The notes beneath the pieces were generated by a model. The model did not search any database. It was given only the letters and a program-made list of their open reading frames with translations, and had not been told where the DNA came from. Below, piece after piece: positions 11,612-23,909 of a stretch of DNA of 64,000 bases. Positions within the stretch are counted from its first letter, which is position 1, and every line of letters begins with the position of its first letter. The DNA comes from Trifolium pratense (Eukaryota > Streptophyta > Magnoliopsida > Fabales > Fabaceae), in contig NC_060060.1 of NCBI RefSeq assembly GCF_020283565.1, positions 34,410,001 to 34,474,000 of the forward strand, read 5' to 3'. The position numbers and the translations under genes are program-made.

Positions 11612-14600
11612 ATATATATATATATATATATATCAAACAGGCACACACTAAGAAGAGAGAGAGGCCAAGAGCTCTATTTACCGTAGGGTGAAGATTTGAT
11701 ATAAAAGCAGTGCACTGGTCAGAGTATGCCCGGTGTTTTCCACGGGTAAGCTGCTGCTCACTTCGGTTGTCGTCAGATTTGTTATTTTTCTGATTGGTCC
11801 CTTCCACTTTTGTCAACTGAGAAGAGTTCTGCACTTGATATGTATTATCCTTGGGTGGTTTTTTTAATTTTCCACTAGCATCTTTCTTTCGCTTTGCTGG
11901 AGATTGTTCATCAGCTATATCTGACCTCACCTTTCTTTTGTCACCTACATTACTCCTTGGATTACTATTTTCCATTTCCTCTACTGACTTTGATTCCTGC
12001 TGCAACCTAAAAACACGTAGCTCATCCAGACGTGGGGTAACCTGCGGAAAGACAGACCTCAAAAACAAATCAGCAGACCCCAAGACCCCAAAACCTATTA
12101 TTAATTTCTTCTTCCTATTCAATTGACACTCAAGTTTATGTAGTAAGGTTAGTAATATCATCAACAACCTTACTAAATGGAAAAGTACCAAGAAAACAAT
12201 GTTACAACAATGCCATAGGTCCTACATTTACAGTGCAGACCCACCGACATCCGACTGGATTTTTACTTGGAGGAAGGAACCACATCCCAAGTATGGCTTG
12301 ATTCAGCATGTATTTCATCAATCTGCTATCCTGGATGGGAATGAACTATATGGGAGGTTTAGGAATAGAAATAAACGACAAGGAGGAGGTGAAAGCATAT
12401 TGAATAGGCGAGAGACAATGATAACTTACAAAACTATAAAGGGGGACGAGTGAAGTGAATATCTTTTTTTGCAAATAGAAATTTCGGAAGTCTGAAGTGG
12501 ATAAAGACCGGTGCGGAGTAGGTGGAGAAACTGAACAAGTACTAAAAAACTGAGATCAAGATCCAGTTGAGATGGATGCTGCTCCAGTGAAGGTAAAGAT
12601 GCTGGATCAGAATTTGATTGACATGAAGGCTGGTCCGAAGAATGTAGAAAAGCGGGGACAATTTCTGAAACACTAAACTTGAGATCTGGTTGAGGTACTG
12701 TAGATTCATGAGGATGGTGATGATAAGTGTTCCAAGAACGAGCACCGGCTTCTTGAATATCGAGGGTTGGAGGATTACGAAAACAAATATGGAAAACTGT
12801 AGAAGGAGATACTGTTTCTTCCTTTGAATTGTCAAAGAAAGACACATTTGCAGAGATAAAGTGGACTTTTTCTAATGTGCACAAGTTAGACAAGCCTTGC
12901 ACCATGCACAAACTTGTTTTCACCATTGGATCAAATGAGATGTGATGTGGCATATTGATCCAATGGTGAGACTTATTGATCCGATGGTGAAAACAAGTTT
13001 GTGCATGGTGCAAGACTTGTCTCACTTGTGCACCATAGACTTGGCCAAAGAAGTGATGTAATGAAGGAGAGTAACACATGTAGCCTTATTGTACTCTAAA
13101 ATATCCAAGGAAAATACATTCGACTGCATGAGCAGTAAGCTTGTCTTTTCCTTGAGAAAGATCATAAAGAAAACAAGAATAACCAAAAACACGTAGAGGA
13201 AGTTTATATGTTGATTTACCAGGAAATTAAATGGAATGCAAAATATGATCATTTAGCACAGAAGATGGCATGCAATTGATTAATAACCGGCGGTAAGGAT
13301 TTGATCATCCCAAAATATTAACAGACATTGGCTTGAAGTAACAAAGGACGAGCATTATCAAGAAGGTGGCGGTGTCAATTTACTGATTGATATTATATTA
13401 AAAAGACTGCCGGGGATGAGCAGGATAGAATCTATGTTTAACGAAACAAGAAGAGAGACTTGGCCAACGCGGGTATCTTCAACTTTCAAACCCATCTGCA
13501 AGGGTTATGAAATAAGGGATTTTTGTAGGAGATAACTTTCGAGAAAAGGGAAGGATGATTACCGGCAACGTGATCCAAGATCCTGAAGGAATAGATTGAG
13601 AAAAAGGATCCTTCTTGACATTCAGCACCTGAACATGTGACATATTTTATGATTTTCACTGATTGGCAGCGGATGGTGCAGTTGACAGAAAAGTCGTTGA
13701 AGAACTGATCGAAAATGAGGGATACTATACAGACAAGAATGGATGGATATGTATGGAATGTGACAGAAAAACCGGAGTTGTACAGATGGTGGCGGAAACT
13801 GTACGGAGGATGGCCAGACTATGACTGAAGACTGATGAAACCTATTACGACACAGCACAGAACTGAAAAGGGGAGAGAAGGTTCACCCTGATACCAACTT
13901 GAGAGAGAAAAAAATATGATAGAGATTTCTGAATGCATGATTGAGTTACACTCAGCAACAGCATGTACTTATATACATGATAAATACAATTTACGAGAGG
14001 AGGACTTATAAATAGTATTGACTTTTAAGGTACAATGAATGTAAGAATGCAAAGAACCCTGTCCCTATGATATAATAATTTTAATTGTACTTGGAAAGAG
14101 GACCATTAATTATATGATATTTCCAAGAACAGATTATACTGAAGTTTCTCACAATTTTCCCTCTGCATATTTTCTATCATTTTCTCATATTTTCTTCACC
14201 ATTTCTCACACTTTCCCATTGATTACAAATTCTAACATTATTTAAAAACTTAAATTCAAGAGGAATGAAAGTACCTTTTGTAAAGCATGATCAAAATCTT
14301 CCAACTTGCCAAACTCCCTCTCAAAGCGTAACCATGAGTTGCAAATGTCCTGAATGATTCTGTGTTTTAGGAAGGGAAGGTATCATCTAATCCAAACAGT
14401 ATTGAAAAGCAAGTAAAATGTAACCCGTAAATATGTTTACATACAGCAAACCATAATCCCTTTTCTCATTTTCTCAAGGAAAAAATTGAAAATGAATAAA
14501 AATACTATGGCACATTTTTATTCATAAGGCCCAACCTTGCGTCATCACACTACCCTAGCCTCTCATACATATCCCATTTTGAAAACCATTCTTTTCTTGG

Positions 14601-17600
14601 ACTTTCCACAAAAACTCTATTGTCACCCTATCATACGCCTTCTCTAATTAAAGAAAAACAATGTACTCCCTCCGGCCTTATTTATAAGCAAAAGTAGTTT
14701 AGTAAAAATAACAACTATCTTAATATCCGTGAAACAAGAGAAATTTGCCTATAAATAACGCCGGAGGGAGTATATGTCTTTCTTACCCCCCCCCCCCCCC
14801 CCTGATATCTGCTCCACCACTTGTTGTAGCAAGTCAACTGCTTCGATGTTCGACTTCCTAGTCCCAGGCATAAGCCAAATTACTCTCACTAATTTTGCTT
14901 TATTTTCTAAGTTTCGGCTCAATCACCCATTTCCATAACTTCATAGTACGAGCTTTTAAGTTTAATCCCCTCATCGAGTTTGCGGAATTGTGTATGTCTC
15001 CCTTGTTCTTATAAATTGGAATTAAAGTGTTTTTCATGTACCTGACATTTTCTCTGACCTCGGAATCACATAAAAAATTGTGAGCCAACTAATACCTTTA
15101 TCCCCTAGACCTGTCCATACCTAAACAAATACTATATTGTATGGCCCAACTACCTTGTCATTATCCATCCTTCTCGAGACTTCTTTTACCTTAGGCTCGA
15201 GTTCTATGATAAAAGGTATAACTTTGAATGTCCCCTCTAATGTCTAGCCCATTAGAGTCTGATAGAGTTGCATCCCTTCTCTAGACAATTTGTCAAAATA
15301 ATTTATCAATAATATCTTGTTCCGTAACCAAAACATTATTTTCTTTATCCTAAATACATTTCACTTGGTCCCTGTCTCTTCACTTTCTTTCCCGACCTCT
15401 AGCAAGCCTATAAGTAGACTTTTATAGCAATTGGTATAACCCATTAAAAATTTTACTTCTCTTTTCCCCCACCACCTTCTTGATCTCTTTCTCATCTTCC
15501 TTATATTGTCCTCATTTTCAACATTAATACATAAAGACCGTGTTTCAAAACCTTTCCAACACCAACTTTATCTTGCACACAGTGCAACACACCAAACTAT
15601 TGGGTTGCAACAAAGCTCCCCATCGCACCACAAATTTGTGATTGAACACAATAGCATTACATTTGACATTAAAGAATAAAGTGGCAATGTTTCTAGGAAT
15701 AAGAGCTTAGTATACCTCTGAACCAGTCCCAGAAAACCTTTTACTATAGCATCTCTTGTATATGGACCTTGCTTCATTTATGTGACCCAATTCAACTTCC
15801 ATGGTTATATAACCAGTCCATGCCTCCAACATTGAACCGCTGCAAAAATAAATCAAAAGTATGTAGAAATGGATAGGATGAATAACACATAACAAAAACA
15901 TTTAATTAGAGAGGATTTAAATGAACATTATCAGACCAGGTCTTGAGAAAATTCTCCCAAACTCCACGGGCTGCAGTTATATCGTTTCCGAGTTTTGTTT
16001 CTAAATGGGCCCAATAAGCATGTATATGTAACAAACCATTTGTATTCTTCATGTATGGTGACAAGTAATCTGATGCACGCTGGAAAAGGCAAATGGTTAG
16101 TATATAGTCCTACTGACAAATAATACACAAATTTCTGATACCACCATAGAACTTGGGTTGGACAGTCCTCACCTTACAAAAAAATTGCCAGTAAAGGCAA
16201 CGTAGCAAACAATAGTAAAAGGAGAATTGGGCACACAACAGGCGGAGTTTATTGTTTAAGGATAATTAGAGAATTAGAGAAGAGGTGTGGCTTGATTGAT
16301 GGTTCTGATTTTATTAGCATTACAACAAGAGTGATATGAAGTAGAATTTTGGGTAGTGATAGTTTTGAGATAGGATAAGTGTTACCACGTGCGCCATCAA
16401 AAGCCCTGGAACCCAAATCAAAGATCCGACAGATACTGAGAGAGACAGACTGTAGAGTTACTGTGTTCCGTAGTTGATAATAAAGGATTTTGTCATTGAA
16501 TACAATTGAGACAATTCACAAAAACACACTGGAACAAGACTAAATTTGACAAAGAGAACAAAAAATGCAGCCAACAATGAATGAACAACGGTAATGCAAA
16601 CCATGAGAGGGCAGTGGCGAGATTTTCAAACATAGTGATGCACAAACAGAGATGAACAGTAATGCAAACCAGAAGACCAATTCACAAAATACTGATGAAT
16701 GTGCAGGATCTTGGCATAAAGACTAAACTCACTGCAAAGTCAAAGCTAGTGGCTGAAATGCATAGTTGTCAATCCTGGATAGCGGGGCAGAGTGGCCAAC
16801 CCCAAAACTGGGATAGTTGGGACAAAGCATAGCAGGATGGCTGCTATTTGAACATTTATTTATTTTTTTGGTCTAACTATTTGAACATTTATATTATATA
16901 ATTAAATATTTTTATACTAATGCTAATTATATATAAATTATTTTACTATATTAATATTGGTCTGTTGTTTTTTTTATAACCATTATTGGTCTATTATTAC
17001 TAAATAATACTAGCTTTATTTAATTATGTTATTTGTTTATATTATAAAGACTTTTTTTTTTCTAAAATTGAAGGCCAAAATAAGGCAAGGTATTTAAAGT
17101 CCCGTGTTTTGTTTTAGGTCTAGTTTCGTTTTTGATGTCTCGTGTCTTTAAGTAGTTTATATTTATGTAGATTGAACTTGATGGGCCCAGATAAGCATTC
17201 TCCATCAACTTAACCTAGACCTAGTCTTCCCCTTCAACATGGAGCGCCGCCGCAGCAAAAACAGCCAACAATAGAACTGGCCAGAAATTCAGATATGTGT
17301 GGATGAAAAGTGTGAATCTGGCTGGAGAAGAAGATAGTGGTCGTCAGAAAATGCAGATCCTGCTATTTAGAGCGACAAAATCCTGTTATCGAAGCTGTCA
17401 AACTCGAGAGTCTACGAGACTTTGCGTTGTTCTTTTATTATTTTTTAAAAAAATGTCAACTACTCAAATATATATCAAAATGTAGACTTAGCCCTCCAAA
17501 GCCTTCCCCTCCAAAAGCCAATTCGCAAACAGACCCTAAGTGAGACTGAAAAAAGATGGAGTATAATACCAACAAGACCATTTTATTTTCAACTTCTACT

Positions 17601-20600
17601 TGTCATTTCTAGAATATTTTTGTTGCAAAAGAAAACGCTAATTTTCGGGTAAGATGTACACGATTTACAGGTCTCAAAATAAATATAACTAACCTGGAAG
17701 GTCTCCCTTATTATTTTATATTCCAATGGATTCTCTCCTTTGGTGAATGTCATTCTTCGCCTTAAGCCATCTACCCGCGTGAGAAACAATTCAAGATACT
17801 GAAAAGTTTATATTAAACAGTTTACAGCTGTAATATATTCTAGATATTTATGGAAATTACGGGAAGCAGGCAAATGGAGTTAGAAAAAGACAAAATTGCA
17901 AGCACTACAGAGAATTAGACAAACAAACTAAATTAAATATCAGCCATACCTCATCCACAGTAGAGAAGGTGTATTGCAGGGACTTCTCAAAGATCTGAAA
18001 TCAGTAGCAAAACTGCCTAAATAACACATTAAATATGAAAAGTTCTTTTCACAAACAGGTCTAGTAAGTTTGATAAATTATATCCCAAAAGAATTTCCTT
18101 ATTCAATTCAGTAAAAGAGTCAACCAAGATCTTCGAGCTAGGACAGAAAATAGATCAACTAACATATATCTTCACCAAACCCTTGTAGAATCTTAAGACA
18201 TTGTACATATGTAGTAATTGAATGCATATGATATATGACATGTATGCTCCAACTTGATTGTGCTCTATTCTTCTGTATTTTCTCCTAGTTTCCGTTTATT
18301 TTTGTTCTTATATTTTAATAGTTTCTAGATAAAGTAGATTTACAGTTGTGATAGCTCAGATCGCTATGTTTTGGAGATTCCTCTTTTATGTACTGTAAGA
18401 ATATAAGAAAATATCTTATAATATCTTTGACACTGTTATATTATTAATTTATTATTATCTTAGTTATGAACAATAATATTCAAAGTTCTTATTATTTGTT
18501 TCCCCCTCTTATCAAAACTCCAAAATTCAACCCCTAGAAAGTGTGTATTCGTATTGTATATGAATGACAGATCAGAAAATTCAAGTGCCATCTTCACAGC
18601 GTGTAGCCTTTCCTCCCCCCCAAAAAACAAAATCTCCAACCTCCTCTACAATCCTTATGGTTCAGCTGGATCTCTGCCACCCTTCACCTATGATCTCAAC
18701 CCATTGCCTCCATTATTCAAGACACTAGAAATTGACCAAACCAAATGGAGCTCTCCTTGTCATGTAAGTTACTTTCTTAAAATCTCCTAGATTTCCTTCC
18801 GTGAAAGTGATTCCGACTCCCTTCAGGATTCTTTGATTTCTCTTTCTGCCTCCAATTATGTTTTCCAGCTTTCAAACCATTCCTTGAAGCCTCCATACAC
18901 GCCTCCAATTTTTATCAAACCATCGACTAATTCATGGATTTGGGAGATTTAATATTGATTGATAGAGCTGGATCGTAAGTATAAGTAAGAAACAAACCTA
19001 TGTACAAGTCACTCTAATCAGTATAAGTGATACGAAACCAGAGATCCAAAAGAATACTGTGGAAATTGCTAGGAACCCAAGAACTGGATTTCAAAAAAAA
19101 AAAATTATTGATAAAAGAATAGAAGATAAAGATACACCAGAGAAGATACCCTCCTTACACTGGTTTGAAACCAGTCAAAACAATATTTTTCATAAGATCC
19201 TTTCTAAGGGAATGGAAGTCTATATTTATAGAATTCCTATACACAAGGTTAGGGAAAAGGGTCAATAACAACTGACCTAAAACAGAAAACAAACTGACAG
19301 ACAACTAACAAACAAACCCAAATAACTAACTTCTATACCAACTCTTAACTATTTTAATTTCTCTTCATTATATATCCTAACAAACTCCCTCTCTCTAACT
19401 CCAAGTATTCAACAGACTCTACTAGTCTACTTTCGGTTCCAGTTTCCTTCTATGACAATATATATGTAGTTATTCTGTTATTAACTCCTAATCCCTTACA
19501 AACACTTCAATTCTACCTAACATAGACTCTCTTGATTGGGGGGTCAGCGATTATACCCCTTTGTATGCATGTACTAGATATCATTGCCAGCTAAAACCTA
19601 GCAATCACTATGCCACATGCCATAACAGTTTAGGGAATCAGCCATATGTCTTGGTAATACTGCATGAAGGCTGTGAAGTTGACTTAAGTATAATGCGAGC
19701 TTAAGTACATCGCAGCACCAAGAACTTGCCTGTTTATAATTTAACCAGATATGATGCAATTTTCTCATCAATAAATCATTGAAGGTACGAGGATTGTTTG
19801 CATCAAAAAGAAAGAAAAAATAAAATAAAAGGAGTTGTATCCAAAATCATACCTCAGCCAAGTCTTTCTCAGAAGCATGACCGCGCTCCAAAGAAAGCAT
19901 ATACCGAACCCAAAGTTCTCCGACCCAAGGGCAGTTCTTAGTGGCCCTAGAATATACATTGCTGACAATTTTACCAACCTGGAAAAGAAGGAAAGGGGGG
20001 AATAAATTCAGATTATAATCTCGGGGTAAGAAAGTGGATGTTGTGAAGTGACAACAATGATAGCAGAGAGGCGAATCAAAACCTTCAAAGTTTTGTCCAA
20101 ATAGCGAGTATAATCAAGCCAGAGATCAGGTGATAAAGGAAAGTCGGTAATAGCTCGCTCGTATAGAACTTGAATTCTAGCTGGTGTTCCAGTAGACTGC
20201 TCAAATTTCAAATAGTTCTGCAATACAATTCTCAATTAAAATGAACAAGTAAACAAAAATTGTGAATTCTATCTCCTACAAATAAATAGTTGTATTTAGA
20301 CTTAGATGCATACCATGTACTGTTGTAGTCTTTCTGAATCAGAAATATGTTGGATAGAAATCTGTTCTTCAAGATGAATGCGAGCATTATACATCTCTAC
20401 GGCCTTCTGGTATGCTGATGCCACGTGAGGATAACAATCAATAAGATCAATGGATGCATCATTAAAATTTCCTTGTTCCACCTCCCAAGTCTTGTAGGCA
20501 ATAAGTGTTGAATTCATGTCAGCAAGGGGGATAGACAACTGGCGATGGAATAAACTTCGAATGTGTTGAACTTGTTTTTCTTTTGCCTGCAACACAAAAA

Positions 20601-23043
20601 CAGAACTTACTTCTTGAACTGGAACAATCTATAATGCTGCAAAATGCTACAACAGTTAGCATGTAAGCAAAAGGTTGTCTTGGGTTGCTGAGTTTTCTCT
20701 GTTCGTAATCTCTCTTGAAGAAACCAAAATTAAATAATGTTCTCAACTGATTTTTTTACATTTAGCTTAGGCCACATTGTGCATTCAAAGCGCTAACCAA
20801 AATCAAACAATGCTCTCGATTGAATCTGTACATTTAGCTTTGGGATGCATTGGAGCGTTCAAGGCACTGCCTCAGCAATAATATTTTTTAGAGCTGGTAG
20901 AAACTACCTTGATATGTCCTTTGTTATACTTATATCTAAAAAATGATACAGTTAGTTATAAATTTATAATTGATGAGAAACTCTTCAACTTTGTCTAAGA
21001 TAGTAATGGTAATGCGCAGAGTATATAAAACATTTTCCTAAATACTAAGTTATCAACATCCACCCTTTCTTTAGCATGTAATTTACATTCAAAAATATGT
21101 AAACAATGCAATGCTTGGAGAAGAAAATAAAACCATTGTATTAACAAGTATAATTTACCTAGAGCCCAACTAATATTGGCAAGTTGTTATGCATTGTCAT
21201 AAACTCATAGTTGTCAATTCTGGATAGCGGCCTACCCCAAAAGTAGGATAGTGGGTTAGCATGTAGCGGGTGGGCCACTATTTGATAATTTTTTGGACAA
21301 ATTACATGAATAATACTATAGACACATAGTTAATGTAAAATTAAACAAATAACACAAAATTCACAAAATATTCATAGTTAGCAAGAAAAACAAGTCTTGA
21401 GCAAAACATACATTTAAATACCAACATAACTCAAGGAAACAGATAAGTTGAAGTCTCAAAACTAAACATTAAGACCAGCATCATTCCAAAATGATTGCAT
21501 GCATAAGTACAACACCAGTTACTCTCTTTCCCTTACCATCCTTAGTAGCCTTAGATTTCAATCACTCATTATTTGAAGTGAGCATTATTCTAAGGCGGGC
21601 TCTCTTTGTTTGTGCAATCTATGCAAAGTATGGAATGTGGTAGCAAACCTTAAGACTCCATGTCTAACCAGTTCCAAGGCTGACTCATCTGGTGAACTTC
21701 TCAATGCGTTCAAAGCCAGTGAGTGGTTATAAATGAATGAAGCCTACACGACTAATCCCTTTCAATCTTTTTAACCTTAGAAATCTTTCAAATATCTTCT
21801 AACATAAGTTCTTATCAATGTGTAGAACATGTGTCCAAATATTTTCCAGTCTACCAGCCAATACATGGTTACTTTCATGGTCAATAACCAGTTGCACAAC
21901 ATTTTAATCTTATAATTCAACTTTTTACTACAAGTAAAGGAGCAAGAGCAACAATAATTGAACCAACAATTCAAAAATGTTAAATTATTAGCAAAGACAA
22001 ATATTCTAACCTGTGCATCAGATTCATCAATGGTTAGAAGTACAGCCTGCTCATATTGCCTATATGCTTCCCATATCTTACTGCCTTGAGCAACATGCAA
22101 ACCAGCAGCAGTAAGGGCAGTTTCAAAGATATCCCTTGACTTGGAAATACCAGTGGGTGAACATTGGTGTACCATTGGATCAAACTCTTGGACAAAATCA
22201 AGGTAGTCACACCATAGAGAGACAGACTGAAATGGAGGATAATGCAATAATTTGATCATGAATATGGACCAAAAAATGTTAATGGTTCTCCTACCATGCG
22301 TAAACTCTTAATTAACCATGGTAAAAGAGTCTGTAGTTTGAAAGAGCGAGTTTCTACTTAACTGTGAAGTGAGAAATAAAGTGCGTGCATTGCAGACATT
22401 AATAGTCTGAAGGAGGAAGAACGTACCAGATAATCAAACACGCCACGTTCATAAAGCTTAAGAACTCTAGAGAAAGCCTCCGGTCTGCATGGTAAAAAGC
22501 AAAGAGTTAACAAAATATGGATGGATGGATGGATACTGGGGAAAGAAAAGAGAGAGTAATAGGAAACACACCTAGAAGCGGTGTTGAGAGAAAGCTCATC
22601 TTTGATCCACTGTTGCCATGTTGGAGGGCTCAATGGAAATATTTCACTCATAGCTTCCCTTGCTTTTGTCAGTCTATCAATATCACCCGTTTTCCTCAAA
22701 ATATTAATATACTGGAAAGGATGAATCGAAGCAAATAACAAGTGTAAGAAGTTGATTGATTAATTGAATTTTTTTTGGTAAGGGAATGAATGGTATAGTA
22801 GATTATTATTATTATTATTATTATTGAACAAAACAAAAAGAAATACTAATAATTACTTACTTGCAAATGAGCATCGTAGTTGGAGGGGTTAGCGGCAAGC
22901 TCGGTCTGGAGAGATTCCATTTGGATTTTCTCCTGAGCTTCGTCCTCCGAATCCGAATCGTCAGAATCAGACATGGCTTCGTCTTTCTCCGGCTCTCGTT
23001 CTCGCTCTGCTTCTGAAGTTAGGGTTAGTGTCTGCTCCTCCAT
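9119..23043 (-). CDS. SART3: SART3/EMB140-like pre-mRNA splicing factor (HAT repeats plus RRM)
   Basis: Sixteen exons on the minus strand: 22861-23043, 22572-22711, 22427-22484, 22011-22226, 20314-20586, 20083-20217, 19853-19978, 17950-17994, 17694-17798, 15937-16079, 15716-15839, 14275-14349, 11682-12041, 11422-11514, 10628-10781 and 9119-9375. All have GT-AG borders and join to one 2487-bp frame (828 aa). Residues 1-60 are acidic and serine-rich. About 60-541 are half-a-TPR (HAT) repeats, with typical W..Y...E and LYERA..FP.S..LW..Y units. Exon 13 carries a basic nuclear-localisation stretch (PAKRKKD). One RRM spans about 652-732, with RNP2 AFISNL and RNP1 SRGLAYVDF. The C-terminus ends EEFRKMFIG, the LSm-binding motif of SART3/Prp24 proteins. 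The family recycles U6 into U4/U6 snRNP in the nucleus; the Arabidopsis homologue EMB140 is embryo-essential. The frame stays open upstream to an ATG at 23169, so the start is uncertain; I chose 23043 (MEEQTLTLTS). Confidence 0.94.
9905..10020. repeat. AGCTAGCT-rich repeat in SART3 intron 15
   Basis: A cluster of short AGCTAGCT, GATAGCT and AAAAGCTAGTTGAT words lies within the intron between the last two exons. It resembles a low-complexity dispersed repeat. No boundaries could be set. Confidence 0.35.
10340..10518. mobile_element. Hairpin MITE (hAT-type), copy 1, 179 bp
   Basis: ATCTATAT stands at both 10332-10339 and 10519-10526, an 8-bp target duplication. The ends GGGCTTTGTCTAACATGCACAA and (reversed) GGCCAAGTCTATGGTGCATAA are inverted repeats that run inward for most of the element through AAGTGAGACAAG and CACCATGCACAA blocks. 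The unit can fold into one long hairpin. It lies in the last intron of the SART3 gene. A second copy is at 12863-13046. Confidence 0.85.
11537..11633. repeat. (TC)n then (TA)n microsatellite
   Basis: About 36 TC units (11537-11609) pass directly into about 11 TA units, in the intron just below SART3 exon 13. On the gene's sense strand this is a (GA)n tract about 50 nt downstream of the exon's 5' splice site. Confidence 0.95.
12863..13046. mobile_element. Hairpin MITE, copy 2, nested in copia
   Basis: This 184-bp copy is closely similar to 10340-10518: the same AAGTGAGACAAG, CACCATGCACAAACTTG and GATCAAATGAGATGTGA blocks and a CCATAGACTTGGCC end. It interrupts the copia coding remnant between the YSPSLHHFF and FISANVSFF segments, so it inserted after the copia element. 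The flanks (GATAAAGT and AAAGAAGT) are only an imperfect 8-bp duplication. Confidence 0.8.
13900..14153 (-). repeat. LTR of the intron-12 copia element
   Basis: On the minus strand it starts TGTGAGAAACTTCAG and ends TTTCTCTCTCA, followed at once by a TTGGTATCAGGG primer-binding site. Length is about 252 bp. It is the 5' LTR; no partner was found. Confidence 0.65.
14521..15490 (-). pseudogene. Non-LTR retrotransposon reverse transcriptase remnant
   Basis: Minus-strand pieces read like the polymerase of an endonuclease-RT LINE: an LDQVKCI-like stretch near 15370, STLIPIYKNKGDIHNSANSMRGLNL (shown in parts at 14950-15030), TMKLWKWVIEPKLR at about 14900-14945, and beyond the MITE KAYDRV-type and FLWKVQEKNGF words at 14560-14640. 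Stops and frame shifts are frequent. The Stowaway MITE at 14666-14770 and a C-run at about 14787-14802 split the remnant. It sits in intron 11 of the SART3 gene, in sense with it. Confidence 0.7.
14666..14770. mobile_element. Stowaway MITE, 105 bp
   Basis: CTCCCTCCGGC at the left and GCCGGAGGGAG at the right are perfect Stowaway (Tc1/mariner) terminal repeats, flanked by TA on both sides (14664-14665 and 14771-14772). It has inserted into the non-LTR remnant. Confidence 0.92.
16757..16852. repeat. Copy of the GATAGCGG dispersed repeat (SART3 intron 9)
   Basis: It starts CATAGTTGTCAATCCTGGATAGCGG and has ACCCCAAAA and GCAGGATGGCTGCTATTTGA blocks shared with 7358-7440 and 21206-21290. The start resembles the terminal repeat of a hAT-type family; the other end was not found. 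Confidence 0.5.
18115..18200 (+). pseudogene. 3' tip of a copia polyprotein
   Basis: In one + frame, QKIDQLTYIFTKPL is followed by a stop. This matches the end of copia RNase H (consensus QIADIFTKPL). A polyprotein tip of this kind normally lies just before the 3' LTR; the sequence after 18200 may be that LTR, but its ends are unclear. It lies in SART3 intron 7, antisense to the gene. Confidence 0.65.
18960..19382 (-). repeat. LTR-like sequence with polypurine tract (minus strand)
   Basis: On the minus strand a purine tract AGAGAGAGGGAGTT (19383-19398) is followed by TGTTAGGATATATAATG, a typical polypurine tract and LTR start. A CTATAAATATAGA TATA-like box follows further in (about 19222-19233). 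The far end is not clear, so the lower boundary is a guess. It lies in SART3 intron 7. Confidence 0.45.
21206..21290. repeat. Copy of the GATAGCGG dispersed repeat (SART3 intron 4)
   Basis: CATAGTTGTCAATTCTGGATAGCGG, then ACCCCAAAA and GGGCCACTATTTGATAA, parallel to 16757-16852. About 85 bp is recognisable. Confidence 0.5.
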
Positions 23044-23156
23044 CGCAGTAGCAGATACAATAATTTCTTCGCTAGTATGTTCCGTTCCGTACGGGTCGGT
23101 GGAGAGAGCGATCCCGATGAAGGTGCCGTTACTAGCAGCAGCAGTTTTGCGGCGAC

Positions 23157-23173
23157 AGTGAAGACTCAACTAT
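23157..23173. repeat. 17-bp direct repeat, left copy
   Basis: AGTGAAGACTCAACTAT occurs here and again, unchanged, at 26511-26527. The two copies bracket the 3.3-kb transposon complex between the SART3 and MMT genes, so they look like a duplicated target. Confidence 0.85.
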
Positions 23174-23909
23174 CAGTAAGCAGTGAGTTTTTTGTTCTGA
23201 GAGCATTAACAATTTTTTGTTCTGATAGCATTAACAATAACAAATACTCCTGTAGGGAACTGTATCATCTCCTGTATTTGTCTCTCAGGTTGCCTCTCCT
23301 GTACAGTTTTTAGCCATTAGATTGATCTAACGGTTGACTGATTGAGTGAACAAATAAAAGTGAATAAATCTGTATTACAATTCAAGAGAGAGAGATTAGA
23401 AAATGTTGTATTTTTTCACCCTGAATTTTAGAAAACTGAGTGTGAAAAGAAAGAGAGATTAGAAAATGTTGTATTTTTCTCTTGATCATGTGTGTGTTTG
23501 GTTTAACGGTGGTTATAATTGAATTTGGTAGAATTGAGTTTGACAAAATTGATTTTTATATTATAAGCTTGTATACACAAGCAAATTCTAAACCCTAATT
23601 TGTTTTCCTTTTTTCCCTCCATTTTATCTTGCAATTTTTATTAAAAAATAATACAATTTTGTCTTGACTAGGATTCGAACCCGCAACCCTTCAATGCAAG
23701 ACAATATTTCCAACTATTATGGCAAGTATACCATCAATTTTAAAATTATATCATATCAACTGGGTGATTAAAATTATGTGCAATAATTGATAAGCACCAT
23801 CAATTTTAAAAGTATATCATATCAAAATTATTGTTGACTATATTATTCATCACGAAATATTTTTATGTCTTTCCTGATCAATGATTTTTTTTCTACCGGA
23901 TCATAAATT

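Larger units (their letters stand above)
12450..14153 (-). mobile_element. Deleted Ty1/copia element in SART3 intron 12
   Basis: Read on the minus strand: an LTR at about 13900-14153 (TG..CA ends), a primer-binding site TTGGTATCAGGG at 13888-13900 matching the initiator-Met tRNA type, a leader and gag-like start (about 13622-13890), and after a large deletion the part just behind the integrase. There, CVCFVHDL-like, KCIFLGYS-like and YSPSLHHFF pieces (about 13020-13250) and FISANVSFFDNS (about 12830) are recognisable. The YSPSLHHFF/FISANVSFF join is split by the MITE at 12863-13046. Most of the protease, the RT/RNase H and the second LTR are missing, and frames are broken. Confidence 0.75.

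Noticed and set aside
12426..13079. 217-codon minus-strand frame
   Set aside because: Not a gene of its own: it is a copia post-integrase fragment interrupted by the hairpin MITE, within a SART3 intron.
23650..23740. tRNA-like B-box (GGTTCGAATCC on the minus strand)
   Set aside because: An A-box-like word lies upstream, but the acceptor and anticodon stems do not pair; it is more likely a repeat derived from a tRNA than a tRNA gene.
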